A stretch of 64,000 nucleotides of DNA. It comes from Flammeovirga aprica JL-4. GTDB taxonomy: Bacteria; Bacteroidota; Bacteroidia; Cytophagales; Flammeovirgaceae. The position numbers and the translations under genes were made by a program. Location: assembly GCF_012844305.1 (NCBI RefSeq), contig NZ_JABANE010000002.1:1-64000 (forward strand), given 5' to 3'. This document shows positions 34,875 to 41,807 of this stretch, in pieces; position 1 is the first letter of the stretch; each line of letters opens with the position of its first letter. The notes under the pieces were generated by a model, which made no database searches, had not been told where the DNA came from, and saw only the letters and a program-made list of their open reading frames with translations.

Positions 34875-35860
34875 ATTGACCAAGTTAAATCCTCACCATA
34901 AACTTTCCCTTTAACATTTGGAATGTCATGTTTTTGTTCTTGCCACCAATCACCTTTTATGTCGTTTGCATTAGGTTTTGCTTTTTTATAGCCTTTGTAA
35001 ACTACCTCACTTAATAGAATAGGGGGGTAACTATATTTTCTAGTTTTCTTTTCAAACTTTATGTTTTTTCCTCCACCAGTAAATAAACGACCATCATCAT
35101 ACTGAGCAATGGAGTTTGCAAATTCTTCAACCGTTAATTCTACTGTTTCAGTTGTACTGAGATAAAATGGAGCATTAGGGTCATAATTGCTGGTGGTTCC
35201 AAAGATGCTAGGCATTGGAAACATTGGTTTAATCGCACGTGGATTAATTGGATGCCGTGTTACCTTAAAGTAATCTTCTTCAAAAGATTTGTTTGCCACA
35301 TCTGTCAACCTTGAAGCCAGATTTGCTGGGTAGCCAACCCAAACCAATCCTTTGTTTTCACCATTTTCACTGCCGTTTCGCTGAATACCAACTTTGATTA
35401 CTCTTAATTCACCAAAATCAATACCGATACCACACTTGAAATCCACGTTGAATTTTTTATTGATGATTTTTTCAGCGACATGATTGATTGAGGTAGCACA
35501 ATTTACTGCATTGGTAAAACAGTCTTTTACAGGGAAAACAACCATAACTCTATCTCCTATGATATTTCGAGTATGCCCTTTGTGATGGCGTGCTAGTTTT
35601 AGAACTGCTTTGGTGAATGCGGTGTAAATACGCCCCATAGTTTGGGTGTGGTGCTTTTCGGTTAAGGCGACAGAATTTCTGATGTCAACAAACAAAACAC
35701 ACGTTTCAATCTTCTTTCCTTTTTTATCAACACCGCTCTCATAAGTTAAATCTGAATCCTTTAGGCTAGGGACAACAGATGTATCATTATGTACAAAGTT
35801 TGTATTTGTTACATCAACGACTTCTTTTTCTATTTCATCTATGATTGGCTTTACAGGCAT
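34871..35860 (-). CDS. pycC: Class III nucleotide cyclase of Pycsar type (PycC-like), system 2
   Basis: The 329-residue cyclase has metal-binding aspartates expected at D59 (LFVDIRNS) and D103 (NIIGDRVMVVF), then CGIGIDFGELRVIKVG and GYPANLASRLTDVANKS. An extra C-terminal segment (about 215-329), absent from system 1, contains WWQEQKHDIPN; a shorter related WLAEQKQKNP stretch ends system 1. ATGA coupling to the effector downstream supports a Pycsar operon. Which nucleotide it makes, and whether it cross-talks with system 1, is unknown. Confidence 0.87.
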   Translation of the reverse strand: MPVKPIIDEIEKEVVDVTNTNFVHNDTSVVPSLKDSDLTYESGVDKKGKKIETCVLFVDIRNSVALTEKHHTQTMGRIYTAFTKAVLKLARHHKGHTRNIIGDRVMVVFPVKDCFTNAVNCATSINHVAEKIINKKFNVDFKCGIGIDFGELRVIKVGIQRNGSENGENKGLVWVGYPANLASRLTDVANKSFEEDYFKVTRHPINPRAIKPMFPMPSIFGTTSNYDPNAPFYLSTTETVELTVEEFANSIAQYDDGRLFTGGGKNIKFEKKTRKYSYPPILLSEVVYKGYKKAKPNANDIKGDWWQEQKHDIPNVKGKVYGEDLTWSI

Positions 35861-35881
35861 ATTCTGTTTTTAATGGCATAA

Positions 35882-36124
35882 AACATTTGATAAACAACAT
35901 TATTGAAATAATGTGACAGTAGCGTTTATACATAAATTAATGAAACCTCTCACACCACCACACCAAGTCTGTAGCTAAATTTCAAAAATAAGTTCGCCTG
36001 CTGTTTTAGTTTATTGTAAGAGATGCATGAATTTAAAAAAATATTAAATAACAAAAAACAAAACGATTTAAAAAATTGTATTTCATTTTCAATTCGTGAG
36101 CAAATGCAATTTTATTTTGAAAGA
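35882..36124. repeat. Duplicated leader region of the Pycsar operons, copy B
   Basis: This is the second copy of the region at 33861-34110, directly upstream of the system 2 cyclase. The palindrome at 35897-35914 (ACATTATT-GA-AATAATGT) is kept although the spacer sequence differs from copy A. A shorter related stretch (TTGAATTTAAATAAATTATG then AACAAAAAACAAAACG) lies at 38192-38236, upstream of the secreted protein gene. Confidence 0.8.
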
Positions 36125-36187
36125 GCAGAAAATAAGAGGCTTGAGCTTGGTTTTGAAAAGTAGGGGCATAAAAAAATCCCTGATTGA

Positions 36188-36277
36188 GATAAGAGGGATG
36201 AGGGAAGAGAGAAGAAATTTGAGGGATGAAGGATGAAATGAGAAGTAAGAGGGATAAAGGAAGAGGGATGAGAAGGG
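36188..36277. repeat. Purine-rich degenerate repeat GAGGGATGA
   Basis: About ten imperfect copies of a GAGGGATRA-type 7-9-mer run to within 1 bp of the stop codon of the HTH protein gene (36279-36281). The composition resembles the AATTAAG heptad arrays elsewhere, though the sequence differs. No gene is encoded. Confidence 0.6.
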
Positions 36278-36278
36278 A

Positions 36279-36935
36279 TTAGACGCACTTCTTCTGTTCC
36301 AACGTGTTGATTGGGTTTTTCCAGAGGGTAAATGGTGTTGTTTCTTTGATCAGTTCACGCATCCAATAGTATTTTGGACCGGGTTGGAGTTCTTGTGCTC
36401 TAAGGAGGCGGAAGTGTTCCATCCAAAGGTCGTAGTATTGCCAATCGTCTTGATGATGGTAATACTTTTTGCCGAGGCGATAGGCGTACCATTTTTTGAG
36501 GTAGACAAAGTCGTAGTTCTTGCCTTTTAGCTTGAGATCATAATACTGATCAGAAAGCCAATAGATGTATTTTCTTTCGGCGTAGAGTTCGTACTTATTT
36601 TTTCGGTAGGGATGCGGTATAAAAGGGTTCTTCTTTTTGGAACCTACCCACTTTTTTCGGGCGAGGTACAACTTATGTGCGTACTCCGCATTGTATTTTT
36701 TGGTAACGGGATGTGTATTACGTTTAAGTTCGCGGTAGATGGTGGAAGGAGAGACTTCTAAACCTTCTGCAATCTCTGCAACGGTAAACCGCTTGTCTTC
36801 GATCAAGCTTTGGATGATTTTTCTGTGATGGAGTTGAATGAAAGGATCAAAATAGCGTGCACCACGACTAAAGTCATGGGCAAGTGATATTGACTCCACC
36901 AACACTAAAGTGTTGCCTACGTTACCAACCTTCAA
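36279..36935 (-). CDS. IS30-type HTH_38 DNA-binding protein without a transposase catalytic domain
   Basis: The frame opens with a TTG codon inside the multi-hairpin element, so residues 1-27 are encoded by repeat DNA; the real start is uncertain and may be further in. Residues about 36-75 (KIIQSLIEDKRFTVAEIAEG, then SPSTIYRELKRN) form the IS30-family helix-turn-helix. The remaining ~140 residues are basic and rich in Tyr/Trp and contain no DDE residues that I can place. At 218 residues it is shorter than IS30 transposases (usually over 300). It may be a domesticated DNA-binding protein or a decayed transposase. Confidence 0.6.
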   Translation of the reverse strand: MKVGNVGNTLVLVESISLAHDFSRGARYFDPFIQLHHRKIIQSLIEDKRFTVAEIAEGLEVSPSTIYRELKRNTHPVTKKYNAEYAHKLYLARKKWVGSKKKNPFIPHPYRKNKYELYAERKYIYWLSDQYYDLKLKGKNYDFVYLKKWYAYRLGKKYYHHQDDWQYYDLWMEHFRLLRAQELQPGPKYYWMRELIKETTPFTLWKNPINTLEQKKCV

Positions 36936-36992
36936 GACTTCTGTCTTGATAAGGTTGCAGTATCACCTACCCACAGTTTTAACTGTGGTGTA
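36849..36992. repeat. Multi-hairpin intergenic element, copy 2 (inverted)
   Basis: This is the reverse complement of 20629-20775 and carries the same four stem-loops. Stem 1 reads CCACAGTT/AACTGTGG on the minus strand versus CCATAGTT/AACTATGG in copy 1, a compensatory pair. The long stem pairs as CAACCTT/AAGGTTG, correcting a mismatch seen in copy 1. It overlaps the 5' end of the HTH protein frame. Confidence 0.8.
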
Positions 36993-37006
36993 CGTACACT
37001 GAGTTA

Positions 37007-37145
37007 CTTGTGGCTTAAGAACCACCATAAAAACCACTTACAAACTAGATTCCCCACTATTTATGGTATTTAGAAATCAGGAGATTTCTGATGATCTGTA
37101 GGACACGAATGACGCTTGCGCTTAACATTCGCGCCAAGGGGAGAT
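37007..37145. repeat. 139-bp direct repeat with GAAATC palindrome, copy a
   Basis: This matches 38440-38576 almost throughout: AAACCACTTACAAACTAGAT, TTTATGGTATTTAGAAATC, and the CGAATG/CATTCG hairpin. The right half is the reverse complement of the right part of the ~400 bp elements (4815-4880 and 16470-16535). It continues into an R3 end fragment (37143-37179) that reaches into the next gene's stop codon. Confidence 0.75.
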
Positions 37146-37179
37146 ATCTTCCCAAAAGCCCATAATTTCAATTGTGGGT

Positions 37180-38160
37180 CTAAGGTGTAAGTAAATCATT
37201 TCTTATTTCCGCACCACCCCATTCCACTAGGACTGATCCTTTTCTTTCTATCTTCGGTAATTTTGTTTCCGGCAATGCTCCGATGCTCTTTTTGGATACA
37301 CTTTTAAACTCCATATACACTCTTAGGTGGGTGTTAAATTTTGGAACACAAGAGATAAAAGCGGTGTTATCTATATTATCGTTGATTCTGAAATGGATAA
37401 AGCTGATTTCGTTTTTATTCAATTCGGGTAGCCAATAGGAAATAAAATCATTGGCTTCTCTTTCCGTTAGGCCAATGTAACTGAGTTTGGATTCTAAAAA
37501 TGGTATGTATTCTTTCCGCTTGACATAGAAGCCTGATTTATAATCGTAATGTTCTTTACTAAAATTATAGGTTCCGTCCCAGAATAAATATTCATGCGCT
37601 CTTCCATCCTTTGTATCTATTAATTTTCCATCAGGAGAGGCTTTCACCGTCCAACCGTTATCGTATTTTGGATAGGTATTCAGTAATTCACCTTTAAAAT
37701 CTAACGTTAACTGTACGGTCTGTTCTTTTTCTGGATACAGATAAATGATAGGTTTTGCGACAAGCACTGTTACTGGGATTTTTTCCACTATCACAGAAAA
37801 ATTACTCTGGGATAAAGTATCGAGCTTGATAATATGATTGGAAGATAAACGACTGCTATGAAATTCAAGGTATTTATACCTCTTCAACAGTTTTTTCTTA
37901 AATGTAAATTGGAAATTATTGTTTTCTTTCGTCTTGAAGACTTTCTTTTGGATAGGATCTTTTTCTAAAGATTGCAAGAGATAAACTTTGAATTTATTCA
38001 ACTCAAGAGTGTCTATTTTTATTGGCACATCATAATTTATATACGTTTCTTTTAAATAAAAAGCCTTACCCGAAAGCGTCATCACCTCTTGTGCTTGAAC
38101 TTTACCTGAAAATGCAATGATAAAGTAGAACAGTTGTAATAGTATTAGTTTTGATTTCAT
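37180..38160 (-). CDS. Secreted protein of unknown function
   Basis: The 326-residue protein has a signal peptide (LQLFYFIIAFSGKVQAQE). The central part holds a distinctive stretch: KPIIYLYPEKEQTVQLTLDF, then a YPKYDNGWTV motif and HEYLFWDG, which I recall from scattered secreted bacterial proteins without a known function. A basic N-terminal half and a C-terminal LPKIERKGSVLVEWGG segment complete it. The TAG stop lies inside an R3 fragment, so the repeat may have trimmed the original C-terminus. No enzyme motif is visible. Confidence 0.7.
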   Translation of the reverse strand: MKSKLILLQLFYFIIAFSGKVQAQEVMTLSGKAFYLKETYINYDVPIKIDTLELNKFKVYLLQSLEKDPIQKKVFKTKENNNFQFTFKKKLLKRYKYLEFHSSRLSSNHIIKLDTLSQSNFSVIVEKIPVTVLVAKPIIYLYPEKEQTVQLTLDFKGELLNTYPKYDNGWTVKASPDGKLIDTKDGRAHEYLFWDGTYNFSKEHYDYKSGFYVKRKEYIPFLESKLSYIGLTEREANDFISYWLPELNKNEISFIHFRINDNIDNTAFISCVPKFNTHLRVYMEFKSVSKKSIGALPETKLPKIERKGSVLVEWGGAEIRNDLLTP

Positions 38161-38240
38161 ATCTGTTTGCTTGTTTGTAGTTTTTCATAGAGAGGCTTGA
38201 ATTTAAATAAATTATGAATAACAAAAAACAAAACGAATTG

Positions 38241-38377
38241 AATAATTTAATCAAAGGGTCATAAAATGAGATGTCTTCCCAAAAGCCCATAATTTCAATT
38301 ATGGGGCTACGTCTGTGAACATACGGCACATGGTCCTTGTGGTGGTTCAGCGGACGTTGCAATGCAACATCCCTACA
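38241..38377. repeat. R3 repeat, copy 2 (inverted)
   Basis: The unit GATGTCTTCCCAAAAGCCCA ... GCAATGCAACATCCCTACA is the reverse complement of 23298-23410. It is preceded by AATAATTTAATCAAAGGGTC, which is also present before copy 3. The hairpin CATAATTTCAATTATG is intact, while the core palindrome has one change (ACATCC). Confidence 0.75.
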
Positions 38378-38439
38378 GGCCTCTTGCAATCAATGAAACT
38401 TCTAAATTGAAAAGATATCGTGATGTAGAGCCATAATGC

Positions 38440-38576
38440 CTTGTGGTTTAAGAACCACCATGAAAACCACTTACAAACTAGATTTTCTACTATTTATGGT
38501 ATTTAGAAATCAGGAGATTTCTAGTGATCTGTAGGACACGAATGACGCTTGCGCTTAACATTCGCGCCAGGGGGAT
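38440..38576. repeat. 137-bp direct repeat with GAAATC palindrome, copy b
   Basis: Second copy of 37007-37145 in the same orientation. It runs directly into a multi-hairpin element fragment at 38578-38655. Confidence 0.75.
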
Positions 38577-38577
38577 T

Positions 38578-38655
38578 TCAACCTTCAAGACTTCAGTCTT
38601 GACCAGGTTGCGGTATCACCTACCCACAGTTTTAACTGTGGTGTATGAAACACAG
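38578..38655. repeat. Multi-hairpin element, partial copy 3
   Basis: It contains the GACTTCAGTC stem and the CCACAGTT/AACTGTGG stem plus the TATCACCTACC linker, in the orientation of 36849-36992. The third and fourth stems are missing. The core palindrome CGGACGTTGCAATGCAACAT follows at 38670. Confidence 0.7.
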
Positions 38656-38726
38656 TGTTGCTTTTGGTTCGGCGGACGTTGCAATGCAACATCCCTACAA
38701 CGGCATCCATAAATATGAATAAACCT

Positions 38727-38863
38727 AATAATTTAATCAAAGGATCATAAAATGAGATGTCTTCCCATAAGCCCATAATTTCAATTATGGGTCTACGCAT
38801 ACGAGCATACGGCACATGGTCCTTGTGGTGGTTCAGCGGACGTTGCAATGCAACGTCCCTACA
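38727..38863. repeat. R3 repeat, copy 3 (inverted)
   Basis: This copy is about 95% identical by eye to 38241-38377, with a perfect GACGTTGCAATGCAACGTC core. Its end (CCCTACA) lies 1 bp before the stop codon of the ligase gene at 38865-38867. Confidence 0.8.
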
Positions 38864-38864
38864 T

Positions 38865-40154
38865 TTATCTTAAATCAAAAAAACGAACGGGCTTTCTTGA
38901 GTTATTTCTAAACATCAATCCTTGTATCTCTTTTGGTGTTTTTACTGAGATTTTTGGTGTTACCCTTAGATTGCTTTGAAAGGCTTCTTTGATATCACTG
39001 ATAAAGGCTTTGGTGTTGATTTGTGCGCCGATAAGGACATGCAGGTCGTCCATTTCTATTTCATTTTTGGAGACTTCGATCACAAAGTTTTCTACACCTT
39101 TGATTTGATGGAGTGTGTCTTCGATTTTTGGAGGGTAGAGGGTGGTGCCTTTAAATTTTACTTGATGGTTTTTACGGCCCAAGATTGGGCTTAGACGGAA
39201 GGTTGTTCTTCCACAACTGCACTTTTCGGTGTGTTTGATGGCGATGTCTCCGGTTTTGAAACGGAGTAAGGGCATGCCTGTGATACCTAATGTGGTGATG
39301 GTGACTTCTCCTTTTTTTCCATCTTCTACCACTTTATTGTTTTCATCCAGTAATTCTACTATGAGTAGTTCGGGGTGATGATGCCCGCCTCTTTTGGCTT
39401 CACATTCTGTAAAGGCGGTGCCCATTTCTGTAGAGGCGTAAGTGGAGAAGAGTTCTACATCCCATAAAGAGGCGATTTTGGCTCCTAATGCGTTGAGTGT
39501 GAAATCCTGATTGCGGACCGGTTCACCGATGCACAGCAAGCGTTTTACACTTGAGTTTTTATAATCTATATTGTTTTTTTCCGCAAACTCTACCAAATGA
39601 GGGATAAATGAAGGGACGACAATAAGGGTCGTGGGTTTGATTTTTTGAATCATGTTCCACTGCATTTGCGGTACGCCGGGGCCTACTCTCATAAAGCCTG
39701 CATTCAGTTTTCTGGCACCGAGGTAATAGGCAATGCCGGCCATAAAACCTTTGTCCACGGTGGTCATCAATTGTATGATGTCTTTGTTATTGATACCAAT
39801 TCCTTCAAAAGAAGTGGCTTCATTGTAGGCTAATCGCTCCAGGTCGTTTTCAGAATACATAAACGTAATGGGATCGCCTAATGTGCCTGAAGTGGTAAAA
39901 TACTCTGCGATTTCGTGTGTTGGGATACATAAAAAATCCTCCTCTTTTCCATTCAGATCTTCCTTTTGAGTGACCGGCAGTTGCTGTAAGTCCTCTAAAG
40001 TCTGAATGGCATTGGGGGTCAGTTGATGCTCATCAAAAACCTTTTTATAAAAAGGAGATTGGGCATAAACATAGTGTACCAACTTCTGTAATTCAATCTC
40101 TTGATAAGCTTTTATCTCCTCAACAGATTTTGTATCTAAATTTTGAAACATCAC
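38865..40154 (-). CDS. Phenylacetate-CoA ligase-like adenylate-forming enzyme (pigment cluster)
   Basis: The 429-residue protein (Met1 or Met2 start) belongs to the PaaK-type AMP-binding family. The phosphate-binding loop reads YFTTSGTLGDPITF, then the adenylation motif YASTEMGTAF and LRFKTGDIA, and a Cys-rich loop CSCGRTTFR. It probably activates an aryl acid, such as coumarate made by the ammonia-lyase, for loading onto CoA or an ACP. It is the last gene of the cluster, 3 bp after the Ntn hydrolase gene. Substrate is inferred from context. Confidence 0.82.
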   Translation of the reverse strand: MMFQNLDTKSVEEIKAYQEIELQKLVHYVYAQSPFYKKVFDEHQLTPNAIQTLEDLQQLPVTQKEDLNGKEEDFLCIPTHEIAEYFTTSGTLGDPITFMYSENDLERLAYNEATSFEGIGINNKDIIQLMTTVDKGFMAGIAYYLGARKLNAGFMRVGPGVPQMQWNMIQKIKPTTLIVVPSFIPHLVEFAEKNNIDYKNSSVKRLLCIGEPVRNQDFTLNALGAKIASLWDVELFSTYASTEMGTAFTECEAKRGGHHHPELLIVELLDENNKVVEDGKKGEVTITTLGITGMPLLRFKTGDIAIKHTEKCSCGRTTFRLSPILGRKNHQVKFKGTTLYPPKIEDTLHQIKGVENFVIEVSKNEIEMDDLHVLIGAQINTKAFISDIKEAFQSNLRVTPKISVKTPKEIQGLMFRNNSRKPVRFFDLR

Positions 40155-40157
40155 TTC

Positions 40158-41807
40158 TTACTTTGTCTGCCCTTGCAGTTCGGATAGTTTCTTCTCAATG
40201 TTCACTTTTTCGTGATGAGAAGCCACTTCTTTCGTCAAGGCATTTTGATAATAATTTATAGCTTGCTGTGTTTGATTTCTTTTCGCATAATAATCTCCTA
40301 TAATCTCATGGCTGTAATAAGAAGAAGGGTTTAAGGCGATAAAATCATCAATTTCAGCTTGTGTCAAACGCTCTTCTTCCGCTAGGTTTATGTATTTTTT
40401 GACTAGCTTTTTGAAAGTCAAATAACCTTTAAACTGTGCTGTCTGTACGAAAGGATCTTCTGCTATATTTAAGGAATCAATGGCTAAACTTTTTGTAGAG
40501 GATATGGGGGCATTTTTGAAAACGGAATCAAGGTTATAATGGATATATTCCCCCAGTTGGAAATGGGAAGTGGACAGCCACATTTCTTTGGTTTCCGGTT
40601 TGAAAATAATGGAATGATGTGCGATCAGCTGATTGATGGCTTTTTCATTACCCAGCCCAATATCCGTATTCTTTAGTCCTCTTTTATCTCTTAAAATAAA
40701 AGCGGCCTCTTCCACACCTAGCACTGTAGTGTCATTGATCATCTCTTTCAATCGTTCCATTCTATAATAGCTCGCATAAGCGTTATCATAGGCGGTGGCC
40801 GATTTCATGGATGCTGTTTTATAATGGTTGGTGGTCAAGAGCTGATTGTTTTGATCATAAAGAGAATCCACCGCTGAAGGTGATTTTTCTATACTCAATG
40901 CTTTTCTATCTGCAGCGGAAGTCACTAATATGGCTTCTGATACAAACCCTTGTCTTCTTAATGCAATCTGATAGGCTTCCTCAGTAGTCTTGGCGTATTG
41001 CAGTATTTCCCTTGCGATTAATGAAATAGGTGTTGCGGCCGAAGTGGGCAATTCAGATTCGGCGGCGTTGATGGTGACGGTCAGGCCTGTTTCGTTCATA
41101 CCGGAAACGACACCTACAAATCCGCCCCAAGTCACTGATGCAAATTTGTAGCCTTCTTTAGGGTTAACGAAGTGAATCATCTTTTCCTTCGCAAATTCAT
41201 CCCCTACATAAAAATCAAAGTTTCTGCCGACCAACAGTTTTCCATCGTCGGTTTTATCATCCTTTACGGCAAAAGAAGTACAACCTACCAAAGCTAATTC
41301 CTGTAAGGCGTGCCCAATATCATGTGCTCCATGATAGTTCAGCAAACGTTGGTAAGCGGGGCCGATATAATTGAACTCCTCATTTGAACCCTGCGACATG
41401 CCATAGATTTCCTGACAGTATTCTTCTGAAATACTTGCGTCTAAGTTTCTATTGAAAAAGGCAATCAGCACACGCAAAAACGACAGGTAATTTTTACTTG
41501 GAATCAATTCATTAATCTGACTTACAAATGCTTTTTCCTGACGGTACAGCAGTCCTTGTGCCAATATTCCTGTAGAATAACCTATTTCATAGGGTTCTCC
41601 TTCAGAATACATTTCCCAAAGGTTTTTATTTTTTTTCTTCAGAAAGTTCTTCCCCAGTGTAAAATGATTTTCGGTGACTGTATCCACTTTTATGGCTTCA
41701 AAGTCAGCATAATCTTTTAGTGCAGGAGGTGAAATAAACAGCCATGAAAGGCACCAAATAATGCCTATGGCGAGTAAAGTCAGAAGGATAAAATGCTTTT
41801 TCTTCAT
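40158..41807 (-). CDS. C45-type Ntn hydrolase/acyltransferase with C-terminal TPR-like region
   Basis: The 549-residue protein has an N-terminal membrane anchor (LLTLLAIGIIWCLSWLFI). A penicillin-acylase-type (C45, acyl-CoA:6-APA acyltransferase-like) domain has the presumed nucleophile Cys at about residue 175 in LVGCTSFAV and the RNFDFYVGDEF segment. TPR-like helices (AINYYQNALTKE) end the protein. Family members self-cleave before the Cys and hydrolyse or transfer acyl groups. In this cluster it could attach or trim the polyene acyl chain (inference). It abuts the desaturase gene directly. Confidence 0.82.
   Translation of the reverse strand: MKKKHFILLTLLAIGIIWCLSWLFISPPALKDYADFEAIKVDTVTENHFTLGKNFLKKKNKNLWEMYSEGEPYEIGYSTGILAQGLLYRQEKAFVSQINELIPSKNYLSFLRVLIAFFNRNLDASISEEYCQEIYGMSQGSNEEFNYIGPAYQRLLNYHGAHDIGHALQELALVGCTSFAVKDDKTDDGKLLVGRNFDFYVGDEFAKEKMIHFVNPKEGYKFASVTWGGFVGVVSGMNETGLTVTINAAESELPTSAATPISLIAREILQYAKTTEEAYQIALRRQGFVSEAILVTSAADRKALSIEKSPSAVDSLYDQNNQLLTTNHYKTASMKSATAYDNAYASYYRMERLKEMINDTTVLGVEEAAFILRDKRGLKNTDIGLGNEKAINQLIAHHSIIFKPETKEMWLSTSHFQLGEYIHYNLDSVFKNAPISSTKSLAIDSLNIAEDPFVQTAQFKGYLTFKKLVKKYINLAEEERLTQAEIDDFIALNPSSYYSHEIIGDYYAKRNQTQQAINYYQNALTKEVASHHEKVNIEKKLSELQGQTK

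Noticed and set aside
33059-35860. Ordinary adenylate cyclases for cAMP signalling
   Set aside because: Both lack sensor domains and each is coupled by ATGA to a Pycsar-type membrane effector, so a defence role is more likely; biochemical proof is lacking.
38102-38848. Two minus-strand frames with similar products (PLNHHKDHVPY... FYDPLIKL)
   Set aside because: They lie across the R3 repeat copies; similarity is explained by repeat DNA, with no start signals or domain. Kept only as a hint of transposon-end origin.
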